Position numbers and translations under genes: made by a program
Shown here: in pieces, positions 6,588 through 12,398 of the stretch
How the letters are laid out: each line of letters opens with the position of its first letter
How positions within the stretch are numbered: position 1 is the first letter of the stretch
Source: CAZYMF01 sp964648215
GTDB lineage: Bacteria > Desulfobacterota > Binatia > HRBIN30 > JACQVA1
Direction of reading: 5' to 3'
Assembly: GCA_964648215.1 (NCBI GenBank)
Contig: CAZYMF010000126.1
Coordinates: 1-13,905 of the forward strand
Length of the DNA stretch: 13,905 bases
The notes under the pieces: model-generated
What the model saw: only the letters and a program-made list of their open reading frames with translations
Told to the model about the DNA's origin: nothing
The model's database searches: none

Positions 6588-7283
6588 ATGACAAGACTCA
6601 TCGTCGCAATCGGTTTCTGCCTTTCCGCCCTGCCCGCCCCCCTCGCCGCCCAGCAGGCCGCGGCGGCGAAGCCCGAGGTCCAGACGCAGCAGTCCCAGGC
6701 CGCGATGACGCCGGCGGCGGCGCTGCGACGGTTGCAGGAGGGCAACCTCCGTTTCGCCTCGAACACGGCGAAGCGGCGCAACTGGTCGGCGAAGGTGTTG
6801 GCCACGGCGCCGGGACAGTTCCCGTTCGCGGCGGTCCTCGGGTGCATGGACTCGCGCGTTCCGGTGGAGGTCGTCTTCGACCAGGGGATCGGTGACGTCT
6901 TCGGCGTGCGCGTGGCCGGCAACGTCGTCAACGACGACGAGCTCGGCAGCCTCGAATACGCGGTCAAGGTGGGCACGAAGCTCATCGTCGTGCTCGGGCA
7001 CACCGGTTGTGGCGCCGTCAAAGGTGCGCTCGACGGCGTCGAGCTGGGCAACCTCACCGGACTGCTGGCGAAGATCCGTCCTGCCGTCACGGCCGCCGGC
7101 TGCAGCAATGCCGAGGACGAGGCCTGTGTCACGAAGGTCGCCGAGAAGAACGTCCTCCAGTCGCTGAAGGAGATCCGCGAGAGAAGCCCGTACCTGAAGA
7201 AGCATCTCGACGAGGGCAAGGTCGGCCTGGTGGGTGCGATCTACGACGTGACGACGGGGAAGGTGACGTTCCTGGGAGCTTGA
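6588..7283 (+). CDS. Secreted beta-class carbonic anhydrase
   Basis: This is a 231-residue protein that interconverts CO2 and bicarbonate. The zinc ligands of the beta class are present: C86 in LGCMDSRVPVE, with the D88/R90 dyad, and H138 and C141 in LGHTGCGAVKGAL. The family core VFGVRVAGNVV lies between them. The N-terminus MTRLIVAIGFCLSALPAPLA is a signal peptide, with likely cleavage after A21, followed by a Gln/Ala-rich linker, so the enzyme should act in the periplasm. An insert after the second cysteine motif contains two more cysteines (GCSNAEDEAC), which could form a disulphide after export. Length and domain coverage look complete. It is divergent from the cyclase gene, with about 190 bases between the starts; mddA follows on the same strand after about 235 bases. 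ATG 6588 is chosen because it begins the signal peptide; its ribosome binding site is weak. Confidence 0.94.
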   Translation: MTRLIVAIGFCLSALPAPLAAQQAAAAKPEVQTQQSQAAMTPAAALRRLQEGNLRFASNTAKRRNWSAKVLATAPGQFPFAAVLGCMDSRVPVEVVFDQGIGDVFGVRVAGNVVNDDELGSLEYAVKVGTKLIVVLGHTGCGAVKGALDGVELGNLTGLLAKIRPAVTAAGCSNAEDEACVTKVAEKNVLQSLKEIRERSPYLKKHLDEGKVGLVGAIYDVTTGKVTFLGA

Positions 7284-7439
7284 CGGCTCTCCGACGGCAC
7301 AAGGCGGAGCGCGTCGGCAGGACAGTCGGCGCAGGTGCGGGTGACGGGCGACGGCCCCACGGCCGCCGGATGCACCGGGTCCCGATTGACATTGGCCAGG
7401 CCAGCATGGAACGATATAGCTCCAAGACAGAGTGACGTG

Positions 7440-7461
7440 CGCGCGCACTACCGTGCGCGCG
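7440..7461. repeat. Strong GC hairpin upstream of mddA
   Basis: CGCGCGCAC (7440-7448) and GTGCGCGCG (7453-7461) are perfect complements around a TACC loop. The left arm also sits in a 12-bp palindrome, GTGCGCGCGCAC (7437-7448). The hairpin lies about 56 bases upstream of the mddA start, downstream of a TTGACA hexamer at 7386-7391 that has no well-placed -10. It could be a leader hairpin, an operator, or a terminator for the carbonic anhydrase transcript lacking a T-run. Confidence 0.5.
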
Positions 7462-7517
7462 ACGGGCTCGCCCAAATGGGGATGATCCGAAATGGGCGAG
7501 CAAAGGAGGCCGCGACC

Positions 7518-8303
7518 ATGACCACGGGAACCTCGACGGCGGTGCAGGACTCGGCTGGAGCTGTCTCCCGAGTGCTGACGCTGCTGTACGGCGTCGTCAC
7601 TTACCTCTTCTTCTTCGGTACGTTCGTCTACCTGATCGGGTTCGTCGGGAACTGGGTCGTCCCGAAGGGCATCGACGACGGCACGCCCGCCGCATCCGTC
7701 GGCGCGGCCATTGCCGTCAACGTTCTGCTTCTCGGCCTCTTCGCCGTGCAGCACACGATCATGGCGCGCCCCGGGTTCAAGGAGGTCTGGACGCGCTGGG
7801 TGCCCTGGCATCTCGAGCGCAGCACGTTCGTCCTGCTCTCGACCGCGATCCTCGCGGTGATGGCCTGGCAATGGCGACCGCTGCCCGAGCCCGTGTGGCA
7901 CGTCGGGAACCCGCTGGCCGCCGGACTCCTCGCGGCCGTCTCCCTCGCCGGCTGGGGGATCGTGTTCGTGTCGACGTTCCTCATCGACCACTTCGAGCTC
8001 TTCGGCGTCAAGCAGACGGTCGCCTACGCGCTGGGACGTCCGGTCGAGCCTCCCAAGTTTACCGAACGCCTCTTCTACGGCTGGGTGCGACACCCGCTCA
8101 TGCTCGGGTTCCTGATCGCCTTCTGGGCCACGCCGACGATGAGTCAGGGGCATCTCCTCTTCGCGGTGGTGACGACGCTCTACGTCCTGATCGCCGTCCA
8201 GATCGAGGAGCGGACGCTCGTGCACCTCCACGGCGACCAGTACCGGAGCTACCAACGACGCGTGTCGATGCTGCTGCCGTTCGGCCGCCCGCGGCAGGAC
8301 TGA
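7518..8303 (+). CDS. mddA: Methanethiol S-methyltransferase (MddA family)
   Basis: This is a 261-residue integral membrane protein with about five hydrophobic segments (around residues 23-45, 62-83, 95-115, 133-155 and 195-225). It matches my recollection of MddA: LLYGVVTYLFFFGTFVYLIG, GNWVVP, LFAVQHTIMARPGFK, LERSTFVLLST, WQWRPLPEPVW, STFLIDHFELFGVKQ. The C-terminus carries the isoprenylcysteine-methyltransferase-like motifs R191-H-P (VRHPLMLGFLIAFWATPTMS) and E230-E231 (IEERTLVHLHGDQYRSYQRR). The family methylates methanethiol with S-adenosylmethionine to give dimethyl sulphide, in the cytoplasmic membrane. The start is ATG 7518, chosen over an in-frame upstream start at 7335 because a consensus AAAGGAGG lies at 7502-7509 and the extension has no family similarity. 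Related NnrU-type membrane proteins are the main alternative. The gene is convergent with the XRE gene. Confidence 0.85.
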   Translation: MTTGTSTAVQDSAGAVSRVLTLLYGVVTYLFFFGTFVYLIGFVGNWVVPKGIDDGTPAASVGAAIAVNVLLLGLFAVQHTIMARPGFKEVWTRWVPWHLERSTFVLLSTAILAVMAWQWRPLPEPVWHVGNPLAAGLLAAVSLAGWGIVFVSTFLIDHFELFGVKQTVAYALGRPVEPPKFTERLFYGWVRHPLMLGFLIAFWATPTMSQGHLLFAVVTTLYVLIAVQIEERTLVHLHGDQYRSYQRRVSMLLPFGRPRQD

Positions 8304-8328
8304 CCGCAACCGGCTCTCCGACTCCGCC

Positions 8329-8350
8329 ACCTGTCCTGAATCAGGCGGGT
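8329..8350. terminator. Weak hairpin between convergent genes
   Basis: CCTGA (8335-8339) and TCAGG (8341-8345) are complementary around one base, flanked by a possible ACC/GGT outer pairing. It lies in the 93-base gap between the convergent mddA and XRE genes, where a bidirectional terminator is expected. The loop is too small for a stable hairpin without opening the inner pairs, and there is no T-run, so support is low. Confidence 0.15.
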
Positions 8351-8396
8351 AAGCGTTCAGCCCAGTGCCGATCACCTGCTGCCGCAGCCGAAGGGC

Positions 8397-8720
8397 TCAG
8401 GCAGCACGCTTACGTTTCAAGGGAACGAAGCGAATCTCAACCCGTTTGTCGAGCGCTGCGGCGATGCGGCGCAACATCGCCAGAGAGTGCCCCTCGTAGT
8501 CGTCGTCTTCGAGCCGCGAGATGACCGATGGCGTGGTGCCGACCCGTGCGGCGAGCTCCTTTTGCGTCAGCTTCGCGTTGGTTCGCAGCTCGTACACCTT
8601 GCGGGCGACCTCGGCGCTGGCGCGGGCTTCTTCAAGCTCGGCCAAACGCTCCGGTTGTCCGGCGAAGAAGCGTCGATGGACATGCCGCAGCGCGGGGGAG
8701 GTGGCCTTCTTGTTCGTCAT
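8397..8720 (-). CDS. XRE-family helix-turn-helix protein, antitoxin-like
   Basis: This is a 107-residue DNA-binding protein. Residues about 38-90 form a Cro/C1-type helix-turn-helix domain: ARKVYELRTNAKLTQKELAA, RVGTTPSVISRLEDDD, then SLAMLRRIAAALDKRVEIRF. The basic tail is VPLKRKRAA. The N-terminal 35 residues are charged and helical (FFAGQPERLAELEEARASAE), as in HigA/RelB-type antitoxins, where they contact the toxin. The start ATG 8718-8720 has a GGAGGA ribosome binding site at 8733-8728 on the minus strand, and the upstream partial ORF ends 3 bases before it. That spacing is typical of toxin-antitoxin operons with the toxin gene first. Here the expected toxin gene is missing all but its tail, so the antitoxin appears orphaned. 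It may autoregulate and could now serve as a plain regulator. The HTH family is certain; the antitoxin role is inference. Confidence 0.85.
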   Translation of the reverse strand: MTNKKATSPALRHVHRRFFAGQPERLAELEEARASAEVARKVYELRTNAKLTQKELAARVGTTPSVISRLEDDDYEGHSLAMLRRIAAALDKRVEIRFVPLKRKRAA

Positions 8721-8723
8721 GGA

Positions 8724-8843
8724 TCAATCCTCCGGCGGAACGAACGTGTGTCGCTCCGGATTTGCGTCGAACAGAGCTTTTCGCTGAACGGCCCTCTGGA
8801 TGGCGAAGCTGGCGCAAGCCGTATGCCCACTCCTCCCTCCTCA
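8724..8843 (-). pseudogene. 5'-truncated ORF tail upstream of the XRE gene (probable lost toxin partner)
   Basis: On the minus strand a frame bounded by stops at 8841-8843 and 8724-8726 (TGA) ends with AIQRAVQRKALFDANPERHT and FVPPED. The last 25 or so residues look like a genuine protein C-terminus, with a tight junction to the XRE start. No start codon with a ribosome binding site is seen, and upstream the DNA becomes the integrase fragment read on the other strand. I infer that the 5' part of a partner gene, perhaps a RelE/HigB-type toxin, was removed by a rearrangement near 8800. The family of the fragment itself is not recognised. Confidence 0.4.
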
Positions 8844-8935
8844 GGCGACGCCGCTGCACATGCCGATCCTCCTGGCCGTCACCGCCGGCCTCCGCCGCGG
8901 CGAGGTTCTCGGGGCGCGGTGGGAGGATCCTCTTG
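8800..8935 (+). pseudogene. Tyrosine recombinase (phage-type integrase) fragment
   Basis: The frame reads LHMPILLAVTAGLRRGEVLG followed by ARWEDPLD. This is the box I signature of tyrosine recombinases, with the first catalytic arginine in TxGLRRGE and the W-(E/D)-D that ends the motif. A stop lies just upstream (8785-8787), and the N-terminal SAM-like core-binding domain and the C-terminal HxxR...Y residues are absent. After about 8935 the same frame runs into the promoter and start of the TetR gene and loses all similarity. An intact integrase is about 300-400 residues; about 45 remain. It is a relic of an integrated element at this spot. Confidence 0.75.
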
Positions 8936-8960
8936 ACAGCCCGGTCCTTAATGGTATCTT
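8933..8960 (+). promoter_or_regulatory. Sigma70-like promoter for the tetR-FAD gene pair
   Basis: A perfect TTGACA (8933-8938) and a TATCTT (8955-8960) are separated by 16 bases, about 51 bases upstream of the TetR start. This is the best -35/-10 pair noticed in the window. It sits at the end of the integrase fragment, where composition turns AT-richer. Confidence 0.6.
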
Positions 8961-8962
8961 TC

Positions 8963-8980
8963 ATGGGTGGGTTGACCCAT
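8963..8980. promoter_or_regulatory. Inverted-repeat operator candidate at the tetR promoter
   Basis: ATGGGT (8963-8968) and ACCCAT (8975-8980) are exact reverse complements around a 6-base spacer (GGGTTG). The repeat begins 3 bases after the -10 hexamer, so it overlaps the expected transcription start. TetR-family repressors usually bind such 15-20 bp palindromes at their own promoters, so autorepression by the adjacent TetR protein is the simplest reading. Confidence 0.5.
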
Positions 8981-9010
8981 CTATCATCGCGAAAGGCGAC
9001 CGATCCGCCC

Positions 9011-9655
9011 ATGGCAAAAAGACCCAGAAAGAGCATAGCCGCCGAGAGACGCGCCCAGATCTTGGACGCGTTTCACACCTGTGCGCGGCGAAAAGGGCTG
9101 GCAAGCGCTTCGCTCCGTGAGGTGGCCGAAGAAGCCGGGGTCCCGGTGAGCAACTTGCATCACTTCTTCAAGAACCGCGATGAAATGGTCAGCGAGTTGG
9201 TGAAACGAATCGTTGGCCGCATCGTGGCCAACCTCAAAGCTGAGGCCAGGCTCTCGGAAGATTCCGAGAGACGCACTGAACGCGTTCTCGAGTTCCTGCT
9301 CGGTTCCAAGGGGCAGAAGCTCGAAGATGGCAGCCTGTACTATGACCTGTGGTCAATGGCGCATCGGAGCCAAACAGTTCGGCAGACGTTTCAGGACCTG
9401 ATTCGAGATGAGCGACAGATCTTCTTCGAGTTGCTCGTTGGAACGGGCGATCTTTTCAACCTACCGCAAGCCGAGAAGAAGGACATTGCAAACATAATCA
9501 TCGCACTTGTGGAGGGAACATTTTATGTTCTTGACATGGATGGCGCCAATGTTTCCTCGAAGAGGATGGCTCATTTGACGCGGCGTTTTCTGGAACTCTA
9601 CGCGGCGGAAAGGATGCGAGAGAAGGCCAAGACGACCCGCTCCCACCGGTCCTGA
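9011..9655 (+). CDS. TetR/AcrR-family transcriptional regulator
   Basis: This is a 214-residue protein with an N-terminal TetR helix-turn-helix (residues about 12-58): RRAQILDAFHTCARRKGL, then SLREVAEEAGVPVSNLHHFF and KNRDEMVSELVKRIV. The C-terminal all-helical part (about 70-200) should form the dimer interface and ligand pocket; it is not specific enough to name a ligand. The start ATG 9011 is the first after the promoter and begins a basic MAKRPRKS leader common in this family. The ribosome binding site is weak (AAAGGCGA near 8991). It is followed after 59 bases by the FAD oxidoreductase gene on the same strand, so the two are probably co-transcribed and the regulator probably responds to a substrate or product of that enzyme. 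Codon choice is less GC-biased than in flanking genes, suggesting transfer. Confidence 0.9.
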   Translation: MAKRPRKSIAAERRAQILDAFHTCARRKGLASASLREVAEEAGVPVSNLHHFFKNRDEMVSELVKRIVGRIVANLKAEARLSEDSERRTERVLEFLLGSKGQKLEDGSLYYDLWSMAHRSQTVRQTFQDLIRDERQIFFELLVGTGDLFNLPQAEKKDIANIIIALVEGTFYVLDMDGANVSSKRMAHLTRRFLELYAAERMREKAKTTRSHRS

Positions 9656-9714
9656 AACCATCGGACTATTACGCGGAAATCCATGGGACTTATGGCGCCA
9701 AAGGAGACGGGAAA

Positions 9715-11028
9715 ATGGAAAACCGAAAAGTGATCATTGTCGGAGCCGGTGTCGGCGGGCTCTCGGCGGGCTACTGGCTTTCGCAGAGAGGCTACGAGGT
9801 CGAGATTCTGGAGGCGTTGGACCGCCCGGGCGGCCGCCTGGCGACTATTGAGCGCAAAGGGGACAAGGTGGACGTCGGAGCCCAGTTTTTCCATTCGGCC
9901 TACCGCCATGCCTTCAAGCTGATGGACGAGCTGGGCCTTCGACGCAGCGAGCCAATCAAAGCAAAGGTAAACTTTAGATTCGAGGGCGGCACGGTGTTCG
10001 ATTTCGAGCCTAGGAGTCTCTACTTGCCCGGCTTGGGCCTGGCGAACAATCTAAAACTCGATTGGTTCGTTCTCAGACATATTATTTTTGCGCATCGCTC
10101 GCCGCTGTTCGGGATTGTTGAAGACCGTCCCGAGTATGACGATGTGGCACTGGCGGAGCTGTTCAGGGCTCCCTCAGAGCTGAGGCTGAGAAGCCTTGTG
10201 GCCGCAATAAGCTTGGCAAGCAATATGTGCGAGCCCGAGTGGATGAGCCTGTACCATTTCATCCAATTGCTACGCATCGACTGGTTCACGAAATACTCTG
10301 TCTTGGCTGGCGGTACTGCTTCGCTCGCAGCGGGGCTGGCCGACAAACTTTCGGTGAGGTACGAATCACCGGTGCAACAATTAGTGATTGAGAAAGGCCG
10401 GGTCGTCGGCGTGCAGATGAAAAACGACGGTGCGGTAAAGCGGGCTGGTCATGTCATAGTGGCGGCGGCTGCGCCCTCGGTTGGGCGCATGCTTCCCGAT
10501 GAACTGAAAGAGCAGCGGGACTTCTTCGATTCCGTGGTCCAGGCGCCCCTTCCGATACCGGTATTCTTCCTTGATCGTCCGGTGAATAGGAAGGTCTGGG
10601 CATATTTCAATGAGCCCACGGTCAAAAGGACGTTCAGTTTTGCGGTGGATGGGTCTGTCAAATGTCCGGCGATGGTTCCGAGCGGGAAGGGCATCGTGAG
10701 CGCGTGGCCATGCTATCCACATACATTGGACCTGATTGGCCGACCCGACGAGGAGATTCTCAAGATGGCGCTGGCGGATACTGAGCTGATGATACCGGGC
10801 ATCTCTAACTGGGTGGAGGAGGCGAGGGTATTCTGGCACCGAGAAGCCGGGATGGGACACTACCCCACCGGATCGTATCGGAAGGTGTTGGATTTCAAAC
10901 CGACACTTAGGGGCCTGAAGGGTGTCTCTTTCGTCAGTGATATCTTCGGTGGCTGCTTCATAGAAGGCGCTATGGTCAGTGCGGCGGAGGCCGTGAAACG
11001 GGTTTGTGGTTGGGGCGGAACCCAATGA
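9715..11028 (+). CDS. FAD-dependent amine oxidase / phytoene desaturase-like oxidoreductase
   Basis: This is a 437-residue flavoprotein. The N-terminus is a dinucleotide-binding fold: VIIVG10AG12VGG15LSAGYWLSQRG, with acidic E33 for the FAD ribose, then the RPGGRLAT motif typical of the amine-oxidase / protoporphyrinogen-oxidase / phytoene-desaturase group. The C-terminus has the second FAD motif, LKGVSFVSDIFGGCFIEGAM followed by VSAAEAVKRV. The middle is divergent, so the substrate (amine, terpenoid/carotenoid, or porphyrin-like) is not identified. No signal peptide or strong membrane helix is seen. CAAAGGAG at about 9699-9706 is a good ribosome binding site, 8 bases before ATG 9715. It follows tetR and is probably in its transcript. 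Base use is visibly less GC-rich than in flanking genes. The downstream epimerase relic hints that the original cluster was larger. Confidence 0.88.
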   Translation: MENRKVIIVGAGVGGLSAGYWLSQRGYEVEILEALDRPGGRLATIERKGDKVDVGAQFFHSAYRHAFKLMDELGLRRSEPIKAKVNFRFEGGTVFDFEPRSLYLPGLGLANNLKLDWFVLRHIIFAHRSPLFGIVEDRPEYDDVALAELFRAPSELRLRSLVAAISLASNMCEPEWMSLYHFIQLLRIDWFTKYSVLAGGTASLAAGLADKLSVRYESPVQQLVIEKGRVVGVQMKNDGAVKRAGHVIVAAAAPSVGRMLPDELKEQRDFFDSVVQAPLPIPVFFLDRPVNRKVWAYFNEPTVKRTFSFAVDGSVKCPAMVPSGKGIVSAWPCYPHTLDLIGRPDEEILKMALADTELMIPGISNWVEEARVFWHREAGMGHYPTGSYRKVLDFKPTLRGLKGVSFVSDIFGGCFIEGAMVSAAEAVKRVCGWGGTQ

Positions 11029-11047
11029 AAAGTGGCCGTGCCTGAGC

Positions 11048-11389
11048 ATGGGCGCTTTCACAGAAGACCAACTCATCCTGATCACCGGCGCGTCGGGGTT
11101 CATCGGCTCCCACCTCACGCACACGCTCCTCGCCTCGTCCCCACCTGTTCGCCTCCATCTGCTCGCGCGGCCGTCCTCAGACCTGAGGTTGACGCTGGGC
11201 TGATTTATATTGACGACTTGCGTCGAGGCCATTGCTCACCCGGCATGCCGTCTATGTGATGGGAAGAGACCAGCACGTCGCGATCGATAGGGCCAAGCGC
11301 GAGCTAGGGTTTCGACCGCACATCAGCGTTGATACAGGCGTGGACCGGGTGTGGAGTGGCTCAAGACGCTCCCGCAGCTCAAGAGTTGA
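11048..11389 (+). pseudogene. Shattered NAD-dependent epimerase/dehydratase (extended SDR) gene
   Basis: Pieces of one extended SDR appear in order but in different frames. From ATG 11048, frame 2 gives QLILITGASGFIGSHLTHTL, the Rossmann GxxGxxG motif, and stops at 11201-11203. Frame 1 at about 11197-11220 gives GLIYIDDL, then frame 2 at 11222 gives VEAIAHPA; together these match the YVDDLVEAI segment of the family. Frame 0 from about 11232 gives MGRDQHVAIDRAKRELGFRP and HISVDTGVDRV, the usual C-terminal motif, and frame 2 from 11351 gives VEWLKTLPQLKS ending at TGA 11387-11389. The intact enzyme would be about 300-340 residues; here about 115 codons remain, so most of the middle, including the catalytic YxxxK, is deleted and at least three frameshifts are present. 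It cannot be functional. The last piece ends 16 bases before the PfkB-family kinase start. Confidence 0.8.
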
Positions 11390-11405
11390 GACGAAAGGCG
11401 GCAGC

Positions 11406-12347
11406 ATGGCGCATGACGTGGCCTGCATCGGTTTGACCATCCTCGACATCCTCGGGCGTCCCATCGATCACATCCCCGGGGGTGGTGCCGTCTCCCTGGT
11501 CGATGACATCCGGCTCACGGTTGCCGGCACCGCGGCCGGCGTCGCCGTCAATTGCGCCAAGCTCGGTTTGCGCACATTGCTCGTCGGCGCCATCGGTGAT
11601 GATGAGGAAGGGGACTTCCTGCTCAGCTTGGCGCGTCGCGATGGCATCGATACCTCAGCCGTGCAACGAGCGGCGGGCCTTCCGACCTCCGCCACCATTC
11701 TCACCATACGGAGCAACGGGGACCGGCCCGCGTTCCATCGCCTGGGCGCCGCCAATTTCCTCGCCCTCGGCCCCGCCGACTACGACCGCGTGCTCGGGGC
11801 CAGGTTCATTCACCTCGGCGGGGTGGGTGGCCTGCCGCAGCTCGACGGCCAGCCAACGGCGGATTTGCTGGCTGCCGCCAAGGCGCGTGGGTGCACGGTG
11901 ACCTGTGATCTGGTTGCCCCCACGATGGGGACGTTGGACGCGTTGAAGACGGCGTTACCGTATGTCGACTATTTCATGCCGAGCTTCGAGGAGGCTGCGG
12001 TGATCTGCGAGCGGAGTACGCCGGCAGACGTGGCGCGGTTCTTCATGAGTCTCGGCGCGAAAGCATGCGTGTTCAAGTGCGGTGCGGACGGTTCCTACCT
12101 GGCTGCGCCGGGCAGGGAAGAGCGCATCCCGGCCTTCAAAGTTGATGTAGTTGATACGACCGGTTGTGGCGATTCCTACTGCGCCGGGTTCATCGCGGGT
12201 CTAGCGCAGGGCTGGGCGGTCGAGAAGGCGTGCCGGTTGGCAACCGCCACCGCGGCGCTGGTGGCCACGGGCCTTGGGACGGATGCCGGCGTCGTGAATC
12301 TCGGGCAAACAACACATGCAATGGAGACACTAGCGGTGCTCGACTGA
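11406..12347 (+). CDS. PfkB-family (ribokinase-like) carbohydrate or nucleoside kinase
   Basis: This is a 313-residue cytoplasmic kinase of the ribokinase superfamily. The N-terminal region has VACIGLTILDILGRP and the substrate-side glycine motif GTAAGVAVNCAKLGLRTLLV, followed by GAIGDDEEGDFLL. The C-terminal signature VVDTTGCGDSYCAGFIAGLA holds the anion-hole glycines and the catalytic base D256 (D250-T-T-G-C-G-D256). Cys replaces the usual Ala of the DTTGAGD motif. Length is normal. The substrate is not deducible; sugar kinases such as 2-keto-3-deoxygluconate kinase, fructokinase or ribokinase and nucleoside kinases all fit. The start ATG 11406 has GAAAGGCGG just upstream. The gene follows the epimerase relic, so it may once have sat in a sugar-processing operon, and converges on the next minus-strand gene with a 51-base gap. 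Confidence 0.9.
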   Translation: MAHDVACIGLTILDILGRPIDHIPGGGAVSLVDDIRLTVAGTAAGVAVNCAKLGLRTLLVGAIGDDEEGDFLLSLARRDGIDTSAVQRAAGLPTSATILTIRSNGDRPAFHRLGAANFLALGPADYDRVLGARFIHLGGVGGLPQLDGQPTADLLAAAKARGCTVTCDLVAPTMGTLDALKTALPYVDYFMPSFEEAAVICERSTPADVARFFMSLGAKACVFKCGADGSYLAAPGREERIPAFKVDVVDTTGCGDSYCAGFIAGLAQGWAVEKACRLATATAALVATGLGTDAGVVNLGQTTHAMETLAVLD

Positions 12348-12370
12348 AGACGAAGCTCGTACCGCTTGCC

Positions 12371-12388
12371 GCGCTCGATGACGAGCGC
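12371..12388. terminator. Hairpin between convergent genes, candidate bidirectional terminator
   Basis: GCGCTCG (12371-12377) and CGAGCGC (12382-12388) pair perfectly around an ATGA tetraloop. It is in the 51-base gap between the convergent PfkB-family kinase gene and the minus-strand hypothetical gene. There is no T-run on either side, so termination, if any, would be weak or Rho-assisted. Confidence 0.4.
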
Positions 12389-12398
12389 AACCTCGTCG

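Noticed and set aside
6398..7219. N-terminal extension of the cyclase frame across the carbonic anhydrase gene
   Set aside because: The frame is merely open; the ATG at 6395-6397 has a ribosome binding site and begins the conserved domain.
6390..8375. Minus-strand open frame of about 660 codons opposite the carbonic anhydrase and mddA genes
   Set aside because: It is antisense to two well-supported genes and low in recognisable motifs, with repetitive charged residues caused by GC-rich third positions.
8528..9010. Upstream extension of the TetR frame to 8528
   Set aside because: It would cross the XRE gene, the integrase fragment and the promoter, with a low-complexity translation; ATG 9011 gives a normal-length TetR protein.
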